Shown here in pieces: positions 20,637 to 31,058 of a stretch of DNA of 64,000 nt. The translations under genes and the position numbers were made by a program. A model generated the notes under the pieces. That model made no database searches and was not told where the DNA came from. It saw only the letters and a list, made by a program, of their open reading frames with translations. The first letter of the stretch is position 1, and the number at the start of each line of letters is the position of its first letter. This DNA is from Wurfbainia villosa. Taxonomy: Eukaryota > Streptophyta > Magnoliopsida > Zingiberales > Zingiberaceae. The stretch covers positions 61,776,325-61,840,324 of the forward strand of contig CM046005.1 in the NCBI GenBank assembly GCA_025175895.1, written 5' to 3'.

Positions 20637-20874
20637 GGGATTAAACCCTAACCCTAAACCTAATCAAACTTGGCCGCCCAACCCCTCCCTCTCCTATTCG
20701 GGCGCCTAACTCCAAGCCGCCGCCCAAGGTCCTCCAACCGCGCCCGTAAGGTTGCTTCCTTCCTCCTCGCCGGCGTCGAGCTGCTGCCGGAAGAGTTCCG
20801 GTCATCCTCCTTAGGTTTGGCATCAAGGTGAGCACTTTGCTTCCTTGGTTTTGGCCGGCGCCTACTCCTCCACC

Positions 20875-21221
20875 AAGCTGTCCAGTTTTCTGGACAGCTT
20901 CTTCTCCTCTCGTCGGAGCGTCGTTTAGACGACGGTTAGTGCTCCGACAGCGGCTAACATACCGGGGATTTGATCTCCGGTAATCCTCTGAGGTGGAGGA
21001 CGAAGGATTCGTCAATCGGTTGACGAATACCTCTCCGGAGAAGCAAGTCTTGAGGACTTGTCTTTAGGTCCGAATTTGGATTCGGACCGTGATCATCTCT
21101 CGATCACATCGTCTTCAACACGAGGCTAGTAACCCGTACGAAGACGAAGCTCGTGGCTTGGCGAAGTCATCCCGAGGAGCTCGGCGTGGATACGGATAGA
21201 GACGATTCTTACGAGAATCGT
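20875..21221 (+). repeat. R-U5 hairpin array in LTR of D
   Basis: Ordered stems: AAGCTGTCCAG-TTTT-CTGGACAGCTT (20875-20900, 11 bp); GTCGGAGC with GCTCCGAC (20912-20948), enclosing GTCGT/ACGAC; ATTCGTCAA-TCGG-TTGACGAAT (21007-21028, 9 bp); TCTCCGGAGA (21032-21041); CAAGTC/GACTTG (21044-21060); GGTCCGAAT-TTGG-ATTCGGACC (21067-21088, 9 bp); GTGATC/GATCAC (21089-21107); CGTCTTC/GAAGACG (21110-21146); ACGATTCT-TACG-AGAATCGT (21202-21221, 8 bp). In E two of these stems differ by paired base changes that keep pairing. It lies downstream of the TATA box, so it should be transcribed. Confidence 0.85.
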
Positions 21222-21449
21222 TCCGGTTGATGCCGTTCCCGCTACACGTCATACGAAAGGTATAACGTAGTTTAATTTCCTTTTATTGCAATTTTAATTT
21301 ACGGTTATGTCTACACTTGTTGTAATAGCATGCGTGTGTTGTGTGTGTTGTAATAAATAGGAGTATTTATTATTTTATTGCTTCCGCTGTGCTCATGTTT
21401 ACGAAACATGATCGAACACACACACGCCGCGGTGCCGGAAACCCAACAG

Positions 21450-21462
21450 TGGTATCAGAGCC
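21450..21462 (+). other. Primer-binding site of element D
   Basis: TGGTATCAGAGCC starts one base after the LTR end; perfect match to the plant tRNA-Met-type site. Confidence 0.9.
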
Positions 21463-22733
21463 CAGGTTGTGTTTCGACATAATCGTAAAATTGGTTTTGC
21501 GATAGTCATAATGTATTTCTGGAAGTTTTCTAAATTTTGGAAATTTAGAAGTATTTATGGAAATTTTTAAATTTTGGAAAGTCCAGAAGTATTTATGGAA
21601 ATCTTCCACTTTTGGAAAGTTGGAAGTATTTATGGAAATTTATATTTTCCATAAATAAAATATTTGATTAGATTCTGGAAATTTGTTTCCTAATTTAATC
21701 ATGATTTGATTTGGGAAATCAAATCTTAAAATATTTTAATTTCCATAAGTAGTTTTAAAGATTTAGGAAATTGGTTTCCTAAATAGATTTTCCTTAATCA
21801 AATAATTCCATGAATAAAATATGTGATTAGATTTGGAAATTTGTTTCCTAATTTAATTATGATTTGATTTGAAGAATCAAATCTTAAACATATTTTATTT
21901 CCATAAATAGTTATGACATATAAGGAAATATAAACATGACATAATTGTATGCCATGTAATTGCATTAGATGCATAACATTATGCCATGCGTGTCGTGACA
22001 TGTAGATGTATGGCATGTATGCCATGCCATGTAGATAATAGTTATTTGCATGCAAAGAGGATGAGACATAAAAACCCTTAATCAATATTAAAGCCTACAC
22101 CTTCCATTAATATGGTTAGAACCAGAGTTCTGTTTCTTGTTTGGGTTGTTGGACTCTCTCCAAGCCCGGCTCGAACCTGAATATGTTCAAACCATGGAAT
22201 AGTTTAATACTAATATGGTAAGAGTCAGAGGTCAATCGTTAGCTTTGGTTGTTGGACTCTCTCCAAGCTGGGCTAATTGGTTGAATGCGCTCTAACCATA
22301 TTAAAACTATGTCCTGATTAATGGGTTGGTTTTAACCTGGAGCATCGGTTTGTTGGACTCTCTCCAAGGTCGATGTAAAGGGAGGTGAAGTTGGGTGCTA
22401 TGCATATGATGCATACTTGTTAATGTGTTAACAACCCGATGTATGTGTGAACATTCAATTAGTTGATAACACATTGTGATAGTTGCATATACGGGATATG
22501 CAATCGGTATAGATGATACCTACCGTCGTAGTTATGAATGGCTTGTTGGACTCTCTCCAAGGTTGTTCATAACTATGATGGACATCAGCCCATTCGGAGA
22601 TGGACCTACAATCTCCCGAAGTGATTTTGGGGTTTTTGAAATTCGAAAAATGAATGGGATTTATAAATGTATATTGATGCATTTTAAAATCATTTTCTCA
22701 TATATGCTCGTTTTGTATTTCTAGGTCAATAAA
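21463..22733 (+). other. Non-coding leader of element D
   Basis: About 1.27 kb without a credible gene. The first part (21510-21900) repeats AT-rich words such as GGAAATTT and AGTATTTATGGAAAT. The middle has CATGCCATGTA-type words. The last part contains four copies of GTTGGACTCTCTCCAAG (22148, 22251, 22352, 22545). Leader folding would normally contribute to packaging and dimerisation. Confidence 0.7.
22148..22561 (+). repeat. Four copies of GTTGGACTCTCTCCAAG in leader of D
   Basis: Copies at 22148-22164, 22251-22267, 22352-22368 and 22545-22561, spaced 103, 101 and 193 bases. Each contains TTGGA-CTCTC-TCCAA, a five-base-pair hairpin. Flanks of the first two (AATATGGTTAGAACCAGAG and AATATGGTAAGAGTCAGAG) show they arose as a tandem of about 100 bases. 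The copies fall in different frames, so conservation is at RNA or DNA level. Confidence 0.85.
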
Positions 22734-23532
22734 TTGATCATGACGTCTTTGAATTTGCGCACTATTTTGGATTCGAACAAACTGACTGGGCCTAACTTCC
22801 TGGACTGGCTTAGAAACCTGAGAATTGTTCTCAAGGCGGAAAAGCTTGCATATGTCCTTGAAGAGCCTCTTCCTGACCGTCCTAAGGACGATGCAACTCC
22901 AGACCAAATGTTGGTCTATCAGAAGCATGTGGCAGATTCTGAGCTGGCGAGTTGCATCATGCTAGCGGCGATGGTACCCGAGCTGCAGAAGCAGCATGAG
23001 CATATGGATGCTAACACTATGGTCTTCCATCTTCATGAGTTGTTCGATGAGCAAGCGAGATCCGAAAGGTTCGAGGTCTCTAGGCTCCTCTTCACCACGA
23101 AGATGCAAGAAGGTTCGCCTCAGAGTACGCTTTGTGCTAAAGATGAACGGGTACATCGAGCGACTAGCTACCCTCGGTTTTGTGATGGATCATGAGTTAA
23201 GTATTGACTTAATTCTGCATTGTTTGCCCAAGAGTTTCTCGCAATTTGTGATGAACTATCGGATGAACAAATTGGAATCCACCATTCCGAGCTCCTCAAT
23301 ATCTTTGAAGACTGTGGAGCCTTCATGAAGCATGAGGAGAAGGCGGTTCATAGTTGATTCCTCAAAGAAAGGTTCTAAGAGGAAGGCAAAAGAACGAAGA
23401 AAGGAAAGAAAAAGGCAAAGAAGGCGGAACTAACGAAAAGGGCACTTGCCATCATCATGGCAAGGAAGGCCACTGGCGAAGAAACTGCAAGATTTATCTT
23501 GAGTCCATGAAGAAGAAGAAGGCATCCGATGC
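22734..23532 (+). pseudogene. gag: Element D gag, frameshifted
   Basis: Probable start at ATG 22740 (MTSLNLRTILDSNKLTGPNF), a copia capsid domain of the UBN2 type: LDWLRNLRIVLKAEKLAYVL, then SCIMLAAMVPELQKQHEHMD and ARSERFEVSRLLFTTKMQEG. A frameshift near 23118 moves to VLKMNGYIERLATLGF and LPKSFSQFVMNYRMNKLEST. A second shift near 23325 enters a Lys-rich stretch and a zinc knuckle, CHHHGKEGHWRRNC, in which the second Cys of the CCHC pattern is His. A gag of this kind would form the particle and bind RNA. Two frameshifts make it non-functional. Confidence 0.83.
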
Positions 23533-23915
23533 CCCATCCTCTTCAGGTATCTTCGTTATTGATCGTCATTCTATTTCCTTAGACACTTGGGTATTAGATA
23601 CTGGGTGTAGCTCACATATATGTAATGACATACAGGGGCTAAGGAATAGAAGAAGACTTGTCAGAGGGGAGTCAAATTTGCGAGTTGGAAATGGAGCAAA
23701 GGTCATTATGGCCGCCATCGGAACTTATTTCGAAGCTCCTAGTGGACTAGTCTTGGAACGACAATTGCTATTATGTTCCTTCTCTAATAAAGAACATTGT
23801 TTCTATTTCCGCTTAAATAGAAATGGTTTCCATTTAACGCTTAGTAACAATTGTTGTTATATAACTTTGAATGGCGTACTTTATGGAACTTTGAACTTTG
23901 TAATGGCATTTATCG
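23533..23915 (+). pseudogene. pol: Element D aspartic protease region
   Basis: Contains ISLDTWVLDTGCSSHIC with the catalytic DTG encoded at 23597-23605, followed by LRVGNGAKVIMAAIGTY and LVLERQLLLCSFSNKEHCFY. The usual sequence after LVL is an acidic-aromatic string, and here the frame appears altered near 23755-23780. The region ends with a frameshift near 23900 before integrase. The DTG is intact; the domain is probably inactive because the flanking frames are broken. Confidence 0.8.
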
Positions 23916-24932
23916 TTGGATGTATCCAGTGACATTTTCAATATCGAAGCGAGCAACACGCGTGCTCGAAAGGATAATCACATAGACTCCTATATGTGGC
24001 ATTGTCGTCTTGGCCATATAAGCAAGAAACGCATGTCCGAATTACACCGATGTGGAATTCTGGAATCGTTTGAATTGGATTCATACGATACATGCGAATC
24101 ATGCTTAAAAGGCAAGATGACTAAGTTACCTTTTCTTTGGAAAGGTGAACGAGTGGGAGAGTTACTAGGTCTAATACATACTGATGTATGTGGACCTATG
24201 TCAACTCAAGCATTAGGAGGCTATAGCTACTTCATTACCTTCACCGATGATCACTCACGGTTTGGGTATGTGTTCTTGATGAAACACAAGTCTAAAGCCT
24301 TTGAAAGGTTCAAAGAATTCAGAAATGAAGTAGAGAAACAACATGACAAGAGTATTAAAATACTTCGATCGGATCGAGGTGGTGAATACTTAAGTCAAGA
24401 GTTTCTTGATTATCTAAGAGACAATGGCATATTGTCTCAATGGACTCGCCCTATACACACGACATAATGGTGTATCCGAGAGGCGTCGACCTTGTTGGAC
24501 ATGGTCAGGTCAATGATGAATCATGCAACTCTTCCCAAGTCCTTTTGGGGCTATGCACTTCAGACAGCTGTTTACTTGTTAAACAGAATGCCTACCAAGG
24601 TAGTCTCAACTACTCCATATGAGATATGGAATAGTAAGAAACCTCATGTATCTTACTTGAAGATATGGGGTTGTCCTGCTTATGTGAAGCGGACTGTATC
24701 AGACAAATTGGATGCTAAGTCTGATAAATGTCTATTTATTGGATACCCTCAGGAAACAAGGGGTTACCAATTCTATCATCCTGTGGAACAAAAGGTGTTT
24801 GTTTCAAGGCATGCTGTGTTTCTAGAGAAAGAGTTTCTCTTGCAAGAAAACAGTGGGAGTGTCGTCGAGCTTGAGGAGGCTCGAGAGACTCAAATAGACA
24901 TTGAAGAGATACCTGGTGAAGCACAACGGTAA
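23916..24932 (+). pseudogene. pol: Element D integrase, frameshifted
   Basis: GAG-pre-integrase zinc motif MWHCRLGHISKKRMSELH with CESCLKGKMTKLPF, then core motifs HTDVCGPMSTQALGGYSYFI, TDDHSRFGYVFLMKHKS and KILRSDRGGEYLSQEFLDYL. The frame breaks near 24450-24490, where element E keeps PYTPQHNGVSERRNRTLLDM; D has lost bases in this stretch, including the region of the catalytic Glu. Homology resumes at 24492 with MVRSMMNHATLPKSFWGYAL, GCPAYVKRTVSDKLDAKSDK and FIGYPQETRGYQFYHP, to 24932. Zinc and Asp residues are present, but the active site is interrupted. Confidence 0.85.
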
Positions 24933-24953
24933 AACTCATAGAGATGAGCAATT

Positions 24954-25790
24954 TTGGACCTACCACATCTTCGTAGATCTGGTAGAACACGCAATATTCC
25001 TGAGAGATATGGATTTCTCATAAGTGAATCGAACGACGTGTTACTCATTGATGATGAGGAGCCTACCAGTTATGAAGAAGTGCTGACAAGTTCAGAAAGG
25101 GATAAGTGGCTTGGTGCCATGAAGTCGGAAATGGATTCCATGTACGAAAACCAAGTTTGGAACTTGGTTGACCAACCTGAAGGCATAAAGCCTATAGGGT
25201 GCAAGTGGGTTTTCAAGAAGAAAACCGACATGGATGGTAATGTGATTACCTATAAGGCTAGATTGGTGGCGAAAGGATATCGTCAAAAGCAAGGTGTTGA
25301 TTATGACGAAACCTATTCGCCTGTAGCTATGCTTAAATCCATTCGGATGCTCCTGGCCATAGCAGCTCATTATGATTATGAGATATGGCAGATGGATGTG
25401 AAAACAGCTTTCCTTAATGGAAACTTGCTCGAGGACGTGTATATGATACAGCCTGAGGGTTTCACATCGGTTGATAAAACCAAGGTATGCAAATTGCGAC
25501 GGTCCATTTATGGATTGAAGCAAGCATCCAGAGTCGGAATATCCGCTTTGATGAGACGATCAAAAAGTTTGATTTCTCACAAAATCCGCATAAACCTTGT
25601 GTGTACAAGAAGGTTAGTGAGTGCGATCGTGTTCCTAGTATTGTATGTCGATGACATATTACTTATAGGAAAGCGATGTGTCCATCTTACTGATCGATTA
25701 AGGTTTGGTTATCCAAGACATTCTCCATCAAAGACCTGGGAGAAGCAACCTATATCCTTGGGATTAAGATCTATAGAGATAGATCGAAAC
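24954..25790 (+). pseudogene. pol: Element D reverse transcriptase
   Basis: Open over most of the domain. Connector SGRTRNIPERYGFLIS, then WLGAMKSEMDSMYENQVWNL, GCKWVFKKKTDMDGNVITYK, ARLVAKGYRQKQGVDYDETY, MDVKTAFLNGNLLEDVYMIQ and RRSIYGLKQASR. The next stretch is out of frame (VGISALMRRSKS instead of SWNIRFDETIKK in E) but returns so that VLYVDDILLIG with YVDD at 25644-25655 is in frame. It then shifts again at KRCVHLTDRLRFGY. The two compensating shifts point to small indels relative to E. Confidence 0.87.
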
Positions 25791-25792
25791 GG

Positions 25793-26616
25793 TTGCTTGG
25801 TCTTTCGCAGTCTACATATATAGACCGAGTGCTAAAGAGGTTTAGCATGTCGGAATCCAAGAAAGGTTATCTGCCCATCAGGCATGGGGTACACCTTTCG
25901 AAGTCTATGTGTCCGCGCATAGAAGACGAGAGGATTTGCATGAGTAAGATTCCCTATGCATCCGCAATAGGATCTATCATGTATGCTATGTTATGTACGA
26001 GGCCCGATGTATCGTATGATCTGAGTGTCACGAGCAGATACCAGTCCGATCCAGGAATGGATCATTGGGCGGCTGTTAAGACGATCCTTAAGTACTTGAG
26101 AAGAACTAAGGATGTGTTCCTAATATATGGAGAAGGGTACATGGTGATACGTGGGTATACGGATGCCAGCTCCAGACAGACAAGGATGATTCCATGTCTC
26201 GATGCCGGATACGTGTTCACCTTGAATGGGGCGCGAGTGAGTTGGAAAAGTTCCAAACAAGATACTTTAGCGGATTCTACCACTGAGGCAGAATATATTG
26301 CAGCTTCGGAATCAGCAAAGGAAGCGGTTTGGATCAAGAAGTGCGTTCATGAACTTGGTGTGATTCCGGCCATTGTTGAAGCAATACCCGGTCATCGCGA
26401 TAACAATGGAGCAATCGACAAAAGGTCTCATCAACGATCCAAACATGTGCCACGCTATCATCTTATCGGAGAGATCATCGGTAGGAATGAAATACAAATC
26501 GAGAAAATTCCCTTGAAAGGAACTTAGCGGATCCTTTGACTAAAGCATTACCTCAAAGTAAGTTTGAGGGTCATGTTGGTGCTTATGGTGTATCGATACC
26601 GAGCGATTGGCATTAG
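25793..26616 (+). pseudogene. pol: Element D RNase H
   Basis: Begins LGLSQSTYIDRVLKRFSMSE and continues IPYASAIGSIMYAMLCTRPD, VSYDLSVTSRYQSDPGMDHW, AVKTILKYLRRTKDVFLIYG, then RNase H proper: YTDASSRQTRM, GARVSWKSSKQDTLADSTTE, AEYIAASESAKEAVWIKKCV. The conserved YCDNNGAI appears altered as HRDNNGAID. A frameshift near 26520 ends the frame at 26527; the last part, NLADPLTKALPQSKFEGH with SDWH and a stop at 26614-26616, is in another frame. Confidence 0.85.
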
Positions 26617-26619
26617 GCC

Positions 26620-26630
26620 AAGTGGGAGTC
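26620..26630 (+). other. Polypurine tract of element D
   Basis: AAGTGGGAGTC immediately before the 3' LTR. The same tract precedes the 3' LTR of E at 49720-49731. Confidence 0.8.
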
Positions 26631-28774
26631 TGTTAGTAATATATGAGAGATGTCCTAAGGCAATCGCCTTATGTATGAACCATTTATATGATAAATGAAG
26701 ATTCACTATTTGAGTATACATGTTTTTATGTATTTGATTGGATCTTAAACTCATTTACTGAATGTCCACGATACGATTCACAGCATGAGAGAATTTGTGA
26801 TTGATCACAACTAGTGAGTATCTCTACATGTGTAATTGTGATGTATCGGAATTATCCCTAGTCGATGAATTGATGGATCGACACCATCAATTCGCTGAGA
26901 CTAGCACGAGGTATACTCCTTGGTGTATCAGCGGTGATTCTCCTTTGGTGGAGACATTGTGATGTCGGAGTTGTCGTGGATGCTAGTTATGGTAACTAGT
27001 TCATTGGAGTGACCCGGTAGTAAGACTTCATATGGTTCTCTGCATATATAGATATGTCGATGAAGTTCTTCTTGTGGCTTAAGTCACGATGTTCCTTTGA
27101 CTTGCGGTATTCAAGTCATCTTGATCATGGAGACTTATGCTTTGACATCTTAAGCAAACATCTCTAAGGAGATGTGGACCGGGATGATTGGGTATAAGTC
27201 AGTGATCGAAGGTGTTTGAATAGCCTATAAAGTTCACCACTCCTTGCGAGGAGATGTATACCCATGGCCTCTCGTCGGATTGTTACTAAAGTCTTTGGCC
27301 AAAGCATTACATGTTTAGAGTAAGGTACTCTTGATACATGTGGAGTAACTAGAATCCGTAGGGCGAGGAAATGATACTTGGGCTAGGTGTGGCGTAGTCG
27401 ACCTAGTGAGGGCCCGACACAATAGACCATGTCTGAACCAAGTGGGTATAAGATGAGTGAGGGAATGGGGCACGATTCATTCGAGCTCTTGAAGGGTTTG
27501 AGAAATAGTTACGGATCAGCAGATTGATCTTTTGGTTAATTGGGGATCATGATGTACTACTAGGTGCCACTCATGATGGTTCTATAATTAATGGTTAATT
27601 ATAGGCGGCCAACATAAGCGAGAACCTATTTGGTCACACGCTGCGAGTGTAATCAAAGGATTTAAAGCGAGCTTGAGAATGGGATTCTCGGAGAAACTAT
27701 GTTTGGTTGGACCAAACATAAGCGAGCATGAAATTGTTTGATCGCAATGGGGCGTGGATGGGCGTGTCTTATGAAGACATAATGGATGGACCAAAATGGT
27801 TTGGTTCTAATCCAATGGATGAGAATAAACCAAAGGGTTTGGTTTATATTAAGCGAATGAACCAAAAGTTGGTTCGGTTCGTTTTAACTTAAAATAAACC
27901 ATCAAGGTTAGGTTTATTTTAACTTATCTTAATGTAGTGGGTTAAAGGGCTTTATGGATATGATCCATTAACCATTAAGAGAATGAGATATCTATAAAAT
28001 AGGGCTTAAACCTAACCTAAACCTAATCAAAAACTAGCAAGTTGCGCCCTCCCTCTCCTTGAGTTGCCGCCCAACTCCAGCTGCCCGCCCAGCTTGTCCT
28101 CAGCCGTCCAAGGTTGCTTCCTTCCTCCTGCCTCCTTAGGTTTGGCATCACGGTGAGCACTTTGCTTCCTTGGTTTGGGCCGGCGCCTACTCCGCCACCA
28201 AGCTGTCCAGTTTTCTGGACAGCTTCTTCTCCTCTCGTCGGAGCGTCGTTTGGACGACGGTTAGTGCTCCGACAGCGGCTAACATACCGGGGATTTGATC
28301 TCCGGTAATCCTCTGAGGTGGAGGACAAAGGATTCGTCAATCGGTTGACGAATACCTCTCCGGAGAAGCAAGTCTTGAGGACTTGTCTTTAGGTCCGAAT
28401 TTGGATTCGGACCGTGATCATCTCTCGATCACATCGTCTTCAACACGAGGCTAGTAACCCGTACGAAGACGAAGCTCGTGGCTTGGCGAAGTCATCCCGA
28501 GGAGCTCGGCGTGGATACGGATAGAGACGATTCTTACGAGAATCGTTCCGGTTGATGCCGTTCCCGCTACACGTCATACGAAAGGTATAACGTAGTTTAA
28601 TTTCCTTTTATTGCAATTTTAATTTACGGTTATGTCTACACTTGTTGTAATAGCATGCGTGTGTTGTGTGTGTTGTAATAAATAGGAGTATTTATTATTT
28701 TTATTGCTTCCGCTGTGCTCATGTTTACGAAACATGATCGAACACACACACGCCGCGGTGCCGGAAACCTAACA
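26631..28774 (+). repeat. 3' LTR of element D (2,144 bases)
   Basis: Same ends as the 5' LTR and followed by the target duplication CATGA. Between about 26790 and 28140 it has dozens of one- to four-base deletions relative to the 5' LTR. From about 28190 to the end, which covers the R-U5 hairpins, it is almost identical. The GC-rich part near 28020-28130 is partly rearranged. Confidence 0.88.
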
Positions 28775-28779
28775 CATGA

Positions 28780-29729
28780 TCAGATCGTAGGGTCTTGATA
28801 CTTTTACCTTGACGGTTCTCCACATCAGCCTTGAATTCTTTGAACCTGTCAAAGCATTCAGACTTGCGACACATCAAGTAAATGCATCCATATCTTGAAT
28901 AATCGTCTATAAAAGAGACAAAATATTCAAAACCACCTCTAGCCTGGATAGACATAGGACCGCACAAATCAGTATGAACCAACTCTAACACATCTTTGGC
29001 TCTATACCCCTTGGTCTTGAAAGGCCTCTTGGTCATTTTACCTTCCAAGCAAGATTCGCAGGTTGGGAGATCCTCCACCACTAATGAACCCAAAGGTCCA
29101 TCAGCTATCAACCTTTGAATTCTACTCAGGTTAATATAACCAAGTCTTAGATGCCAAAGATATGTCTGGTTCATCTTCGAAGGTTCTTTTCTCTTATTGG
29201 AATTAGAAGATGAGTTATTTACTTCTATATGCATCGTGGGAGCTTTTGGTTCAAGGGTATACAAATTGCCAACCAATGTACCTGAACAGATAATCTCTCT
29301 ATTTCTTTTTATAACAACTCTGTCATTAAAAGAAACAGAATATCCATCCATAAACAATTTAGAAACCGAAATCAAATTCTTTCTAAATGTAGGTACATAA
29401 AGACAATTTCTCAAAACCAAAACTTTATTTCTATCAAACGATAAATGAACGTCTCCCACTGCAATAGCCGCCACCTTTGTAGCATTGCCCATGTAGACGG
29501 TAATTTCTCCTTTAGCTAGTCGTCGGATTTCCTGAAACCCCTGCAAAGAATTGCAGACATGATCAGTGGCTCCCGTATCTACACACCAGGTACCGGTAGA
29601 TAACACCACTAAACATGTTTCAACGACCAAGCCAAAAGATATACCTTTGTTTTGCTTTAGGTTGGGGAAGTCTTTCTTCCCATGTCCAGTCTGCTTATAA
29701 GTGAAGCACTTGCCTTTCGGCTTCTTCAC
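28780..29729 (-). pseudogene. pol: Element C protease and integrase N-terminal half (right of D)
   Basis: Minus-strand frame with a degraded zinc knuckle CFTYKQTGHGKKDFP at the start, then the protease motif GTWCVDTGATDHVCNSLQGF (DTG near 29568-29582), VGDVHLSFDRNKVLVLRNCL and KNLISVSKLFMDGYSVSFND. The pre-integrase motif is YLWHLRLGYINLSRIQRLIA with CESCLEGKMTKRPF; its usual His before IN is Tyr. Core motifs HTDLCGPMSIQARGGFEYFV, IDDYSRYGCIYLMCRKSE and GKSIKTLRSD follow. It stops exactly at the D insertion; residues after RSD in the open frame come from D's LTR. Confidence 0.87.
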
Positions 29730-29997
29730 TCATCTCTGAGGTCCACTCGCCACTTTTGCTCCACCTTGTTTCTTCTTCTTCTTGCCTTTCGTCTTAGAAG
29801 TAGAAACCTTCTGAGCAACCATGGCTTCCTGCGAGCCTGCAGTATCCGAAAAGTTCCTTTTCCCCAGAATCATCCGCAGGCCTAGGAGGACACTCATCGA
29901 CAGTTAAGACACTATCCAAATTTCTATTCCAATCAATATTATTTGGGTACAGTAAGTTTATTTCTTTTAATATCATAGCAAGTGGGTTGAAAGCCAT
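29730..29997 (-). pseudogene. gag: Element C gag, internally deleted
   Basis: Starts MAFNPLAMILKEINLLYPNN and continues IDWNRNLDSVLTVDECPPRP, the usual opening of a copia capsid, but after about 45 residues it jumps to QEAMVAQKVSTSKTKGKKKK in another frame. This is the basic linker just before the zinc knuckle. Most of the capsid domain (several hundred bases in related gags) is therefore gone. A TGA follows at GGAKVASGPQR. The deletion suggests that C moved with help from other copies or decayed after insertion. Confidence 0.8.
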
Positions 29998-31041
29998 TTG
30001 AAAATCCTAAGAATCACAATGATCAAAATATTATATTTCAAATATTATTGATTCCTCAACACAATAAAATTCCGAAATCAACCAACACCTCAAAACACCG
30101 AGAATATCGCATGCCACGCTAGTGTGGACGTATACGAATTCTACATTTACAAGAGGAGGTTTTACCCATTAATTTTATTATCTTGTCAACCTTACTTTTT
30201 GACAAATAAAATTAATAGTTGGTTCCTCTTTGGCCCTACAAATAAAAGCAGTGACTCCGATGGGGAGGATACTTTTATTTGCATCTAAGTGTGCACCATT
30301 AAACGATACTAAGGAAATTATTTCGGATTATGTGCCTTACCGCTGTGGAAGTACACACGCTCCTAGATAATTTTCTATAACCATTATTTGACCTAGTGAT
30401 CCGCAAACAAACCCATCCGCAGGGAGGAAGGCACTCAGAGCCGACACGCAAGTTTGTTGCATCACACGTCAAATTGTAATGGAGGCCACGGGAATTAATT
30501 AAAATATCCCTCTCCCACTTAGTAAACTGAAAATGAAGAATTTTCAAGCACACACAACATGCATATAAAACAAATCAGCAATAAATATGGAAAAAACAGA
30601 ATTTTTCCAACTATTATGGCTTTGTTCTCCAATATGCGTCCCGTCGTGTCGCCACCTCGTCCGCTCCACCTTTTTCCGTGCGCAAGTCACCAAAGAGATC
30701 CGAGCCGAGATAAACTATTTTAATTTACATCCATCGATCCTATACTCCACGAAGGAGTGTACAAACTATCTAGATCGAAAGTAAACTAAAATGATCGGCT
30801 AAACAATGCCGTATTTAATTACAAAACTTAAATACTAATCTAGCCTCGTCAACCCCGAGGATTCAAATGATATACATACAATCACACACAAACAATCACA
30901 TACACACATATAGCCATAATAGTCGGATCTTATGCATGCAACCAAAGAAGTTAGCCTACGCACATCCTACTATTATCCGACATACTCAATATATGATATG
31001 TGCATGAAAGTAACCGAATCCAAAACACACAAAACCGAAAA
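29998..31041 (-). other. Non-coding leader of element C
   Basis: About 1.04 kb between gag and the primer site with no convincing gene; no strong repeat is seen. On the minus strand it is the 5' untranslated leader. Confidence 0.65.
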
Positions 31042-31058
31042 CCGTGGCTCTGATACCA
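31042..31058 (-). other. Primer-binding site of element C
   Basis: The minus strand reads TGGTATCAGAGCCACGG three bases from the 5' LTR border at 31062. Standard plant tRNA-Met type. Confidence 0.88.

Larger units (their letters stand above)
19244..21448 (+). repeat. 5' LTR of element D (2,205 bases)
   Basis: TGTTAGTAATATATGAG...GGAAACCCAACA. It holds a TATA box at about 20627, a telomere-like CCCTAA stretch just after it, and many perfect short-loop inverted repeats in both halves (see 20203-20481 and 20875-21221). Minus-strand frames across this region are explained by the inverted repeats and low complexity. Confidence 0.9.
19244..28774 (+). mobile_element. Element D: Ty1/copia inserted in integrase of C
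   Basis: Flanked by the perfect target duplication CATGA (19239-19243 and 28775-28779). Two LTRs (19244-21448; 26631-28774), a primer site, a long leader, gag, protease, integrase, RT, RNase H and a polypurine tract all read right, opposite to host C. Same family as element E. The internal genes have frameshifts, and the 3' LTR carries many small deletions relative to the 5' LTR. Pol motifs are Tork/Angela-like; that clade name is tentative. Confidence 0.9.

Noticed and set aside
21450..21462. tRNA gene at TGGTATCAGAGC sites
   Set aside because: Only the tRNA 3'-end complement is present, always next to an LTR; there is no cloverleaf around it.
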